64,000 bases of DNA from NCBI GenBank assembly GCA_947683425.1, contig CANTUQ010000073.1, positions 7,722,501 to 7,786,500 of the forward strand. The letters are read 5' to 3'. Within the stretch, counting starts at the first letter, position 1. Every line of letters begins with the position of its first letter. The translations under genes and the position numbers were made by a program. This DNA comes from Excoecaria cochinchinensis. Lineage: Eukaryota; Streptophyta; Magnoliopsida; Malpighiales; Euphorbiaceae. Positions 11,919 to 23,294 of the stretch are shown one piece after another. The notes below the pieces were generated by a model. That model had not been told where the DNA came from, did not search any database, and was given only the letters and a program-made list of their open reading frames with translations.

Positions 11919-13053
11919 GATGGATTCTCTACCTCAATTTCAACCTCCACCTGCTTGTTTGAATTAAGAACATTTGTGTTAGAAGAGACAGAGGACTCCT
12001 TTTTTAGATAAAGCATGGCTGATTCATCGAACACAACGTTCCTGCTGATGATATACTTTGGTTATCTAGGATCAAGATACCAGACTTTATATACTTTCAC
12101 ACTAGAAGGATAACTGATAAATACGCCTTTTTTAGATCTAGGCTCCAATTTGCCATCATTGACATGAACATAAACAGGACTTCCAAATACTCTCAATTCA
12201 GAAGAATCAGTAGGCTTTTCAGACTAGACTTCTTCTAGAGTTTTACAATCAATTGAAGTAGACGGAGATCGATTCACCAAATAGCAAGCCGTAGAAGCTG
12301 CTTCTGCCCAAAAGTCTTGGGGTAAGCTAGAATTTGATAACATGCAACGGACTTTCTCTAATAGAATTCTATTCATTTGTTTGGCTACACCATTCTGTTG
12401 CGGGGTTCCTGGAATTGTGAGGTGTCTAGAGATTCCTTCATCTTTGCAAAATTTATTGAATTCATCATTATAGAATTCCAAACCATTATTAGTACGAAGA
12501 AGCTTAACCTTCTTGTTTGTCTGGTTATCAACCAAGGCTTTCCATTGCTTGAAAGTAACAAAAACATCATTCTTATGCTTTAGAAAATAAAACCAAACCT
12601 TCCTGGAGTAGTCATCAATGAAGGTAAGCATATATATAGTGCCACCTTTTGTAGGAACACGAGCACTCCCTTTTGCTTGCCAAAAAGACAATGCTCACAG
12701 AACTCTAACTTAGATGTACTTTGACCAGAAAGAAGACCTCTCTTACTCAACATCGTGAGGCCTTTCTCACTCATAAGCCCCAACCTCATATGCCATAATC
12801 TGGTGGCATCTGAATCTAATATAGTAGAGGAAATTGCAGCAATGCTTATGACTGTGGATCCTTGTAAGATGTACAACCTTCTAACTTTTCTAGCCTTCAT
12901 AATGACAAGAGCACCTTTTAGGACTTTTAAGACTCCACCTCCACCAGAGAATCTGCAACCATTATCATCTAAGGCAGACAGAGAGATGAGATTCTTCTTT
13001 ATTGCTGAAACATATCGTACGTTGGTTAATGTTCTAACCACGCCATCATGCAT
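11919..13053 (-). pseudogene. Copia pre-integrase and integrase
   Basis: The frame 13053-12580 reads the GAG-pre-integrase domain (NVRYVSAIKKNLISL, GCRFSGGGGVLKVLKGA, LWHMRLGLMSEKGL, then CEHCLFGKQ). The frame 12691-12224 reads the integrase core (TFIDDYSRKVWFYFLKHKN, the second Asp region LLRTNNGLEFYNDEF, and GTPQQNGVAKQMNRI with Lys where the catalytic Glu normally stands). A frame change joins them near 12640. The linker towards RT (12060-11919) is short and degraded. Catalytic changes at the second Asp (Asn) and at the Glu (Lys) suggest loss of function. Confidence 0.9.
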
Positions 13054-13559
13054 CTTAATTTAAACAGTACCGATACTAATGACTTTACAAGGATGATCAT
13101 CGCCTATCAACATAACTTCTTTATCTACTAATTCATAAGAGCAGAACCAGTCTTTATGAAAAAACATATATGGAATGATCAAGCGGAATCTAGGATCCAC
13201 CCTTGTCTAAATCTGGCACCATCATTAGAAATGGCATAGATATCGCAATCCCCCTCATCTTCAATAATACTGGCTTTGGCAGGGTTGCCTTCCTTTTTAC
13301 TATTTTTTTATTCTTATTCTGCAACTTAAAACATTTAGCTTTGATGTGACCTTTATTGTTATAGTAAATATAGGTCAAATTGCTATGCCTGTATCTTGAT
13401 TTAGATCTGGATTGACTGTTGCTGCTGCTCGAATCTTTCACTGTTGAGCTTCCTCTCACAACCAGACCTTCTGCGGAAGAACCACTTTTTTCACTGGAAA
13501 GCTCTTTATCAATAAGGTCTTTGGAGAATAGACTTTTTTAACCTCCTCTACAGTAAGGG
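13054..13559 (-). pseudogene. Copia gag C-terminal half and protease remnant
   Basis: On the minus strand 13559 continues the gag UBN2-type domain broken off at 30658: the codons after the break read TLTVEEVKK, the normal continuation of FRETLIYSRK. Further left are a serine-rich stretch (SSSNSQSRSKSRYRH) and a degraded zinc knuckle (YYNNKGHIKAKCFKLQNKNK, with the first Cys residues replaced). The protease site is not recognisable. Confidence 0.75.
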
Positions 13560-14313
13560 TGATGCGAGCACAACCATGGGACATTATAATGGGACCAAAG
13601 CTGAGCTAGCAATGTCAGATGGACCTATGACAAGTTCAAAGGCTAAGAAGCTCAAGGAAGCACTAAAAGTATACATGGGCCAAATTGTGGAAGCTATGGA
13701 GATTCAAGAGAGAGTTGAGCCGAATTGTGCTACATCTAATTCAATAGAGCCAAATGCACAAGATGGGCTCGAATTGTGCTTGATTAATGATTTCAAGCTA
13801 AAAGAGTAGCTTTGGGCAGCCCATATACATGTAATATAGGCGTGTGGGCTTTTCTAATTATGTTGGGTTTGTTTTGTTATGTTGGACCTTATTCTAGTTC
13901 ATTAAGCTTATTTTACTTAATTGGGCTTTAGTTAGGTTTATTTCATTTAAGGGCTATATTTTTAAGTGTGGCCTTTAGTATTTTGGTGGGAGGCCTATGT
14001 TTATAAGGCCTTTTATGTAATTAGGGTTTAGGTTGCTTAGGAGGCTATAAAACATTAAAAAAGTTGTTTTTAGTATTCATTTTGAAGTGTGGACGAATTT
14101 TCATTGGAGAGGAATGCTTGTCTTCTTCTTTTGCATCAAGAACTTTAATTCTTATCAAGGTATTTACTTTGTGGCGAATTCTGTTCTTGTGTTTTTAAAT
14201 CAACCTTATTATACGCGTTTCCATTCACATAGTTGATTGGGGGTTCATTAAGGTTGGAGATTTATCTTTTTTTTTTTTTATGTTCATGGCATATTGTATG
14301 TTCAAGGGCCGCA
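13560..14313 (+). repeat. 5' LTR of the plus-strand gypsy
   Basis: It aligns with 29870-30647, with the same start (TGATGCGAGC) and end (CCGCA). The codons at its beginning continue the polyprotein frame in the other copy (TMGH.NGTK, GPMTSSKAKKLK), which explains the 77-codon open stretch at 13576-13809. Confidence 0.9.
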
Positions 14314-15173
14314 TCGTTTGGTATCAGAGCTTGAACTAGGATTAAATTCTTATCTATCCTTTGTTTTTTGTCTGTTTTAGTTTATTTTTCATCAATTTTG
14401 TTAGGTACCTAAATTTTAGGACCCCTTCCAATCCAAAAATGCAAGCTTCATATTTCGCTTCATTATTGTTCGCCTTGTACCTCAACTTTTTGGGCAGCCC
14501 ATATACATGTAATATAGGCGTGTGGGCTTTTCTAATTATGTTGGGTTTGTTTTGTTATGTTGGACCTTATTCTAGTTCATTAAGCTTATTTTACTTAATT
14601 GGGCTTTAGTTAGGTTTATTTCATTTAAGGGCTATATTTTTAAGTATGGGCTTTAGTATTTTGGTGGGAGGCCTATGTTTACAAAGCCTTTTATGTAATT
14701 AGGGTTTAGGTTGCTTAGGAGGCTATAAAACATTAAAAAAGTAGTTTTTAGTATTCATTTTGAAGTGTGGACGAATTTTCATTGGAGAGGAATGCTTGTC
14801 TTCTTCTTTTGCATCAAGAACTTTAATTCTTATCAAGGTATTTACTTTGTGGCGAATTCTGTTCTTGTGTTTTTAAATCAACCTTATTATACGCGTTTCC
14901 ATTCACATAGTTGATTTGGGGTTCATTAAGGTTGGAGATTTATCTTTTTTTTTTTTTTTTTATGTTCATGGCATATTGTATGTTCAAGGGCCGCATCGTT
15001 TGGTATCAGAGCTTGAACTAGGATTAAATTCTTATCTATCCTTTTTTTTTTGTATGTTTTAGTTTATTTTTCATCAATTTTGTTAGGTACCTAAATTTTA
15101 GGACCCCTTCCAATCCAAAAATGCAAGCTTCATATTTCGCTTCATTATTGGTCGCCTTGTACCTCAACTTTTT
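13814..15173 (+). repeat. 680-bp tandem duplication spanning LTR, PBS and inverted RNase H sequence
   Basis: Bases 13814-14491 recur at 14492-15173. Each copy contains most of the gypsy LTR, the PBS (14319-14330 and 15001-15012), a short leader and about 100 bases of the minus-strand Tat RNase H. The junction between copies falls in TTTTTGGGCAGCC, where TTTTTGGC of the RNase H and TTTGGGC of the LTR share a short homology. The duplication arose after the Tat element had been truncated against the leader. Confidence 0.92.
14319..14330 (+). other. Primer-binding site of the plus-strand gypsy (copied at 15001-15012)
   Basis: TGGTATCAGAGC lies five bases after the LTR end in each copy of the tandem duplication. 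It is of tRNA-iMet type. Confidence 0.92.
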
Positions 15174-17115
15174 GGCTAATGGCAGCTTCTCACCATCAGG
15201 GGTTGTAAAAATAATCCCTGCTCCTGCCGTTTTACTATTAACTGTCCCATCGAAAAACATCTGCCACCCTTGTACTGCTATGGCCGTTACATCTTCATCT
15301 GGAAAATTGTATTCGAACTGATCACCCTTAATAGGAAGTTCAGCCAAGAACTCAGCTACATCTCTTCCCTTAATGGTTTTCTTGGTAATGTATTCGATAT
15401 CGAACTCCTGCAACAGTAATAACCATCTTCCCATTTTTCCTAGTAGAGAGGGCGCTTCTTGAAGGTACCTAAGCGGGTTATGCTTGGCAACTACCTACAC
15501 ACTGAAAGAGTGAAAGTAGTGTCGCAACTTTTGAGAGGCCTAAATTACTGCTAAGCAAATCTTTTCCATTTCCACATATTTTACTTTGTATGGTAGGAAT
15601 TTCTTGCTAAGGTAATAAACAACAAACTCCACCCCAAACTCATCCTCCTAGGCCATCATGGCACCCACTGAACTGTCTTCTACCTCCAGATATAGGATTA
15701 GTGGCTTGGCACAACGTGGTGGTTTTAAGACTGGTGGATTTAGATGATAATCCTTAATAGTATCAAAGGCCAGTTGACAATCACTATTCCACACCATCGG
15801 TTGATTCTTTCTGAGAAGCTTGAAGATGGGTTCACATACCGAAGCTAGCTTGGCAATAAACCAGCTGATGTACTGAAGTGTTCTTAGGAAACTTCTAACT
15901 TCCTTCTCTTTCGAGGCACTGGCATTTCCCTAATTGCTCTGACCTTATCAGGATCTACTTCAATTCCTCTCTGACTTACCACATGGCCTAACAACTTGCT
16001 TGAGGTAACTCCAAAAAAGCAATTCTTGGGATTAAGACATAGATTATACTTATTGATCCTTTGAAAGAACTTTTTCCAAAGCCCCGAAGTGACTTTCTTT
16101 AGTAGCTGACTTTATCATCATGTCGTCAACATACACCTCCACCTCCTTATGGATCAAATCATTGAGAACTTTGGTGGCCATTCTTTGATAGGTTGCTCCT
16201 GCATTCTTTAATCCGAAAGGCATAACCCGGTAAGCAAATGTACCCCATTCAGTGATGAAAGCTGTCTTAATTAGATCTACGATCTTATTGAGGATTTGAT
16301 TGTACCCTGCGTATCCATCTACAAAACTGTACATCATACAAGCAGCGGCACTATCTACCATACCCGATAATCCACACATACTCGAACCTTTCCGTCCTTT
16401 TTGGCCATAGGAACGACATTAGCCAACTAGGTCGGGTATTGAACCTCTATTAGGAACTTAGCCTCAATCTGCTTATGGATCTCTTCTTTCACCTTTTGCG
16501 CCCATTCCGGTCTAAGTCTTTTGAGCTTTTGCTTGACTTGTTTAGACTCTAGTAAGTTGGGATGGTATGTTCGGTGACATCTCGATTAATTCCCGGTATG
16601 TCCTCGTAGGTCCAGGCAAAGACTTTTTCATATTTTTTCAAAATTCTCTCAAATTTTAACCTCTCCTCAGGAGTTATGTCTGATGCTATCAAAATTTTCT
16701 TTGGGTTCTCCAAAGTTCTAAGATTAAATGCAGTTGTGGTAGTTAAGTTAATGTCAAAAATGAATGCATCATGTGAAATCAAATCATCAGAAACATCACA
16801 CAAGTAAGCAAAGTTGTTCATCTCATTAATATAATTAGACACATTAACATTGTCATTAATGAAAAGTTCTAGCATAAAAAGGCTATGTAAATAACTATTG
16901 TCTTTATTCTCTATGGACGCCGATGTTGCAGCCGACCGTTCCTTGGCTTCTTGGCTTTGTGGAGGTTTTTCAACTACCTCCGGTGAAATCTTCAGATCTT
17001 GAATCTTCAAATCTAGCTCTACCATTTTCTCTTTTCCCTTCAGCCTAGTGGCTAACAGCTTATCAGTGACAATCTCCTTTGGCCCTTCCCTATCCCAGAC
17101 ACTGCACTGAGTCAT
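15080..17115 (-). pseudogene. Tat-type reverse transcriptase and RNase H domains
   Basis: 17115-16549 encodes the pol linker and RT N-terminus (ERLKFERILKKYEKVFAWTY, DIPGI). 16540-16380 carries AKKDGKVRVCVDYR, then a deletion removes the usual DLNRA...PHID stretch. 16379-16050 carries GYNQI, FAYRVMPFGLKNAGATYQRM and the active site YVDDM. 16049-15435 is RT thumb and the first RNase H, full of stops. 15434-15090 holds the end of that domain and the start of a second, archaeal-type RNase H (QMFFDGTVNSKTAGAGI, ATNNEAKYEACIFGLE). Homology stops near 15080-15095, where the gypsy leader begins. Multiple stops and frameshifts make it inactive. Confidence 0.9.
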
Positions 17116-17385
17116 AATCTCTTCATCTCAGAAATCCTTCGCGGACTTGATAACTCCAACATCCCAGTCAAAGACAACATTGAAGATTTAAAAACCCGGT
17201 ATGATCTTTCTATCTACCCACTGAGGCTCTTCCTCTCCAATGTAAGAACAAATTGCAGATGCAGGAACAAAACTCTATGAAATGTGAGGGATCTTCTCTG
17301 ACATTTTCTTTTTGCCACGTTCACCTTTATAGCCCAAACCCTTTCGATCTTTCTGACCTTGTGTAGTTACAGCAGACTACAGCCC

Positions 17386-17954
17386 TTATGAATTTTTGCC
17401 TAAACCAGCCCCTGGGAGGAAGTGCATCTTCTTCATCATATTCACCACCTGAGGGTTATCTGCTGAATTCCGCTCTTCTCCTATCACCGATATATGAAAG
17501 CCACTGAATAGCTGGTTAGAAATCCCCAAGGCAAACACTTGGTTTTCTCTCGACCCTTTAATAGTCACCACCTCTCCTTCATGTGGTATCTTGATCATCT
17601 GGTGCAGGGTAGACGACACTCCTTCCAATTTATAGAACCATGGCCTTCCAAGTAGAGCTGAGAAGTTTGTTGTGATAGGTAAGACCATAAATTCTGCCTC
17701 TGCTTTAATAGGCCTGGTCTTGACCAGAGCTCTAAATGTTCCAGACACTTGTCTTCGAGAATTATTATAGACTTGCTCAGCATATTTTCATCTAGCCTAA
17801 AAGCCTGAAGTGCCACTAAAGGGCAGACATTTATGGATGAGCCATTATCTACCATGACAGAAGCGATGTGCTTGCCATTAATTTGTGCCTTGATGTACAG
17901 TGGCCGATTGTGATTGCGGTCCTTTGCTGGCAAGTCCGCATCAGCATATACCAA
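17386..17954 (-). pseudogene. Tat-type aspartic protease
   Basis: The frame 17954-17595 contains the retropepsin site as MVDNGSSINVCP, preceded by PLYIKAQINGKHIASV. The second frame (17748-17386) continues with FMVLPITTNFSALLGRPWF, the typical LLGRPW end of the domain, and a C-terminal GAGLGKN motif. A one-base shift near 17745 separates the two. VDNGSS and not DTGA is normal for this lineage. Confidence 0.88.
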
Positions 17955-17963
17955 TCTTTCTCC

Positions 17964-20153
17964 TCATCCCCCCTTAACAAGATCTAACAACTCGAATGGA
18001 GAAATCGTGGTGACCATGGTAGATTCACTCAAAGCCTCAACAAACTTTTGTCTGTGGAAAGGGGACTGTCTTAAAAGGTCCCAAATAGATATTTGAGTAA
18101 TGGTCTTTTTCAACTGCTTAACTACAGGATTCTCTTCTGGCTCCCTTTCTGCAGGTGCTTGCATTGGGTCCTGTGACTTCTCAACTTCTAGGACCACTCT
18201 CCCACTTCTTGTTATAGCCCCAACTTCCTTCCCTTCTCCATCTGAATCCCACAGGTCCACAGACTTTCCTCCTTCCTCCTCTTCTTCGTCTTCTTCTCCA
18301 CTCTCACTAGTGGACCAACAATCTATCATCGCCACGGGCATTCCTTCTTTACTTGCCTCATGGCGAGTGATAGCAATGTATTCATTACCATACAAGTCCT
18401 GCAAGACATACCACTCAGGTAGACTTGACCCAATCATAAAGACAGGTGGTGGAATAACATTGTAATTGGACTTCTTCTTTCTCTCTCTCCGTTCAGGATC
18501 AGTGATCTGTTTACTATCGATCAGATCCTGAATTTGGTGCCTCAACCTTATGCAATTATCTGTCATATGCCCAGTATGTTGGTGAAAGGCACAATATTCA
18601 TTCTCTTAATGCCCTGGTTGTCCTTGGGTTCTAGCTAGCCTGGGTGGCAGGGGTTGCAGCTTTCCCTCCTTTACCAGTCTATTTAATACCCATGACAAAG
18701 GCCGACCCAAATTCGAGAAGTACCTCTGATTCACTCCCATTGTCGACCCCTCCGCTATCTTCCCAATTCGATTACCACTACTGGAGCTTGCTGACTTAGT
18801 TGCCCCTTGATTACTGTAGCCCTTCTTGGCATAAGCCTCACTACTTTCCCTCCTGGCCATGTATTCACCCTTTGCCTCTATGGCGATGTCCTTTAAAGAC
18901 TCCCAATCTTTCAGCCCTTTCATTTTTAGTACATCTCTTCGGTATGGGTTGGCATTCCGAATGAACAATCGGATCTGATCAGGAGTATCAGGTTTATGCT
19001 TCATCTCCATAACTTGGTTACTCCACCGAGTGAGGTACTCATGAAAAGACTCTCCAGCCTTCTGCTACAGCAGCTCTAAATCCTTCAACGTGGCTCCATC
19101 CTGGTACTACAATCATATTGCCTTAAAAACTCTTCGGTCAATAAGTTCCAATCTTCTTTGGACCTTCTGTCCAACCCGTGGTACCAGTCAATGGCAGCCC
19201 CTTGAGACTCAGGCAGAAATACTCTATCTTCTGCCTCTATGGTGATGTCCTTTAAAGACTCCCAATCCTTCAGCCCTTTTATTTTTAGTCCATCTCTCAG
19301 GTATGGGCTGGCATTCCAAATGAACAATCGGATCTGATCAGGAGTATCAGGTTTACGCTTCATCTCCATAACTCGGTTCCTCCATTGAGTGAGGTACTCA
19401 TGAAAGGACTCCCCAGCCTTTTGCTGTGGCAGCTCTAAATCCTTCAACGTGACCTCCATCCTTGTACTACAATCATATTGCCTTAGGAACTCTTCGGTGA
19501 ATAAGTCCCAATTTTCTTTAGACCTTCTGTCCAACCCGTGCTACCAGTCAATGGCAGCCCAACTCAGGCAAAAGTACTTTATCTTTTGCTTCCTAGTCAG
19601 AGTTATTCCCTTCATTACCAGTGAGTACTTTTTGATGTGCGTAGCAGGGTCAGAAGTGCCATCAAACTTAGGAATATCAGGCATTTTGAAGTTCTAGGGG
19701 ATCAAATCATCACCGTCCAACTCTCGATCCTCAGGGTTCATTCCCCTTCTTACAGTCAATATCCTTGTCATGGCCTCAAACTTCTCCTCCATCTTTCTCC
19801 ATATTGCCTCTTCCAGCTTGGGCGACTTCCCCTTTGTTACCATTGGTTCTTCTTGCTCCTCTTCCCATAAGTCAACCTCAAATTTAGGAGCTTCTCTGCG
19901 CTCAATAGGTGCTGGCGCTTTGGGGTTAATTACAGGTGGGTCAACTGCAGCAGGGGGATCCTCCCTGATAGCCCCTTGTTCATCTTGCCCCCTAATTGGA
20001 GTAGTAACTTGTGGCCCAGCAAGTGGGGCTAGGGTAGTAGCCAGGTTGCCCATCATCGCTATCATTCTAGCCTCAAACTCTTCCATTTTCCTCCCTACCT
20101 CTTTAGCAATCATTACTCGGGTTACATCAAATGCACTTGATTGGTTAGCCATA
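17964..20153 (-). pseudogene. Tat-type gag with internal duplication
   Basis: The likely start is the Met at 20153 (MANQSSAFDVTRVM); the longer open frame to 20467 runs into the 5' leader. Order: N-terminal acidic/proline-rich linker, retrotransposon gag domain (AAIDWYHGLDRRSKE, FHEYLTQWRNRV, DQIRLFI, GLKDWESLKDI), then a CAFHQHTGHMTDNC zinc-knuckle-like motif just before 18566, and an acidic tail. The gag domain is present twice, copies about 359 bp apart (18875-19230 and 19234-19565), with a frame change between them. Stops at about 18608 and 19545 also break the frame. It would form the virus-like particle core in an intact element. Confidence 0.88.
18875..19565 (-). repeat. About 359-bp tandem duplication inside Tat gag
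   Basis: CCTCTATGG(C/T)GATGTCC at 18875 recurs at 19234, and similarity continues through the shared protein segment from DRRSKE to LKDI. Identity is high by eye, with a few indels. Confidence 0.9.
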
Positions 20154-20630
20154 CTCACTTCAGCCAAAGACTTTGAGGAAAATATTTTATTGCCTTCTAA
20201 AAGAGAATCTGAACATCGATCTGACACTAGCTTCTGTAATCCAAAGAGTGGAATCCTTCTCAGTTGACAGTCGAGACCTCTAAACCACTTGGATGAATTT
20301 ATGATGGCTGCAGAATACACCTTGTTAGGATGATGCATCATTGAAATGCAATGCATGACCGTGCTGATGCAGCATAGACAAACACATGCAAGCAGATAGA
20401 TCCTTCTAACCTTATCTTTCCCACACACGAGGTAGTCTAGTCTCTTTCCTAGGTGGGCTTTATCCAAGGGTTAACAGGGAATGCACCGGGGTTAAGAAAG
20501 GGACCAAACTAGCATAATTCTAATGCTCTAGTATGGATGCAATGCAATTTTTCGAAAAGAGATAGAATTTTAATTTAAAAAAAATCCAATTATATTATTA
20601 ACCAAGATAGTTTCGGAGCAAAGTTTCTAA

Positions 20631-20650
20631 GGTCCCCAGTGGAGTCGCTA
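20631..20650 (-). other. Primer-binding site of the Tat-type element
   Basis: The minus strand reads TAGCGACTCCACTGGGGACC just inside the LTR end (TCACAG). It matches the TGGCGACTCCACTGGGG PBS of Tat/Ogre elements with one change. Confidence 0.85.
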
Positions 20651-20651
20651 C

Positions 20652-21813
20652 TGTGACGAGCGCGGACCCGACTAGTTCTCGGCGACCCGCTTTTAGGGCC
20701 CGAGAGGGTTTGCGTCTTTTAATCTTGGGCGATCATGAGATATTTTGGACACGTCCTTCCAATAGAACACTGGAAAGATCATCTAATCCCATGAACCCTT
20801 TAGGCACCTTTGAGGTATTTTGGAGTCGCCATCCAATTTACAAGAAATTGGGGAAAGTTTATCTAACCTCGGGAGTCTAAACCAGAGAATGATTCAGAAC
20901 TTTACTCTCATTAATGCCATGGTTAATTATAAATGGATTTTTAATTTTAAATTTCTATCTCTCTTCTCACACGGTCATGCATAAAAAATAAAGTGCAAAT
21001 CAAGCACGAGAGAAATCAGTAAAGAAAGCAATCTAAAGAAGGATAAAAAGTGGGACAACATACAATCCCCCAAAATAAAAAGGTATTAAAATTTGGGACA
21101 AAAAATACAATCCCCTAAATAAAATCAAATAAAACATAAATAAATAACAAACTCAAATAAATAAATATTGATAAATCGGGATATTTATTTAAGATAGGAA
21201 CATTGGTTCCTTCATATTAACCTTAAAAAATCGGAAAGTTATTTTTGGCATACTTAGGAGAGTTGGGATAAGTGATCCCATTTTGAGAAAATTAACTCTT
21301 CTTTCTAAAGTGAGTTTTTATTGGTTGAAATTAGGACATTGGTCCCATTTTATTAGAAAAAATCCAATTTATTAAGAAAATATTTTTAAGCAATTTTTAA
21401 TTAACGTGCATAAAAATAAATAAATTTATTACATATTACATAATAAAAACAAATAAAAGGAAATAATGAAAAATAAATAAAATGCTAAAAAAGATAAATT
21501 CCACCAAAATGGTGTCTTCAAATCTCTATGAGCTCCCACTTGGCATTGGAAAAGCTCACACATAAAAAAAGTATTGAAAATAAAAAAAAACACAAATAAA
21601 AGTGATGTTAGTAATAAAAAATGGATTAAACATATAACATATGAAAATGAATTAAAATAAATATGATAACATGCATTATGAGTGACAAATCAATTAAATG
21701 ACATAATAAAAATAAGTAACTTAACATATTAACAATTCAAAATGCATGAAAACATAAATAATAATAACAAGAATAAAAAAGAATAATAAAAGTAATAATA
21801 ATAATAATAATAG

Positions 21814-21867
<54 letters not shown>

Positions 21868-21879
21868 GTAACAACAAGA

Positions 21880-21963
<84 letters not shown>

Positions 21964-21975
21964 GTAACAACAAGA

Positions 21976-22027
<52 letters not shown>

Positions 22028-22070
22028 TAATCACAATAATAATCACAATAATAATAATAGCAAAATTAAA

Positions 22071-22123
<53 letters not shown>

Positions 22124-22204
22124 CAATAACAATAAAGAAGATGAATAATCAAGCAAGCAAAAATAAAAAGAAATAAAATAAACAAAACATGTTCAAGCAT
22201 GTTA

Positions 22205-22240
<36 letters not shown>

Positions 22241-23294
22241 CAAACAAGAACACAAGAATAAGAAATAAAAATATGTTAAGGGAAAAAATTGAATCAACGA
22301 CTACATCACATAAAATAAAAAAAATAATAGATCTAAAAGAATTTATATGTTTGCTAATTAACTATAAACAAAAAATTAAGTAATAATAATAATAATAATA
22401 ATAAAATACAAAATTAAATCCAAAATACTTACCCTCAAAATTTGACTTGATGAATGAAAGTAAATGATCAAATTTCATGTCTTGATTTGCAAAAAATAAG
22501 ATTAGAAAAATAAAATATGGAGGATAAACTTTATCTCAAGAACAAAAAATTATTTTGTTTATCTGAAGAAGAAAATTGTTAAAAAGAAGAAGAAAATTTC
22601 TAAGAACAACAATTGTTCTTTTTGTCTCAAGAATTAACTTGAAAACACAAAATTGGAATATTTGGAGAATTTTTCTTGAAAAAGAAGAAGAAGAAGAAAA
22701 TATTTTTGTTGAGAAAAATCTCCCCTAATTCTCTCTCTAAAAATCCTTTTATACCTCCCAAAAATTAGATTTTTATTGAAAAAATTAAAACAATTTAATT
22801 CCCATTAACACAAAAAAACTGAATAATTTGAAAGGTTGGAAGACAAAAAGTTTTAAAAATTAAATTTTACAAAAAAATGGAAGAAAAACAAGAATTTTGG
22901 GCCAAAAACGAACCTGGGGGGCTGCTGGGGGCGTCGGGCGCGTGGCAGGGGCGAGCGACGCCCGTCAGCGGGAGTGCAGACGCGGGTGACACGCAGCTTG
23001 TCGTTCGTGCCGCTCGTCGCCCAGCGCGCCCCACGCTGTGCATCGACGCCCGATTTTCGGCTGATTTTTTTTTTATATATTTTTGCTAAAACACTATAAT
23101 TTCAAAACTCACTTTTTTTATCTTAAAATAATTTTTTTTATAATATTTTTAAAACACATTTTATTTACTTTTAATAAATCAATTTTGATAAGGAAACCAT
23201 CACCTTCAACTTTCATTTTTGCCTATAAACAGGCACACTTAATTTCATCATTCGGTAATCCTGATCTGGGCTGCCTCGGGACCCGGTGTCTACA
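20652..23294 (-). repeat. Complete Tat-type LTR (2643 bp)
   Basis: On the minus strand it begins TGTAGACACCGGGTCCCG and ends CGTCACA. The PBS lies on its inner side and a PPT-like stretch (CCCCAAAATTGGGGACAAT on the minus strand) on its outer side. It contains long (TAA)n arrays and a GC-rich island at 22910-23050. No real coding sequence is present; open frames of poly-Leu/Ile are products of the TAA arrays. Confidence 0.87.
21792..22125. repeat. (TAA)n microsatellite array
   Basis: About 330 bases consist almost wholly of TAA/ATA repeats, interrupted by a repeated AGTAACAACAAGAG phrase at about 21867 and 21963, so the array has itself been locally duplicated. Smaller arrays of the same triplet are at about 22206-22240 and 22381-22404. 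Confidence 0.97.

Noticed and set aside
12755..13063. 102-codon plus-strand frame over the copia integrase
   Set aside because: It is the antisense shadow of the minus-strand pre-integrase frame.
13576..13809. 77-codon frame as a separate gene
   Set aside because: It is the LTR part of the gypsy polyprotein frame, repeated at 29880-30113.
18100..18465. Plus-strand Ser-rich frame
   Set aside because: It is the antisense of the acidic tail of the Tat gag.
21729..22046. Open frames of about 100 codons, poly-Leu or poly-Ile
   Set aside because: Direct product of the (TAA)n microsatellite.
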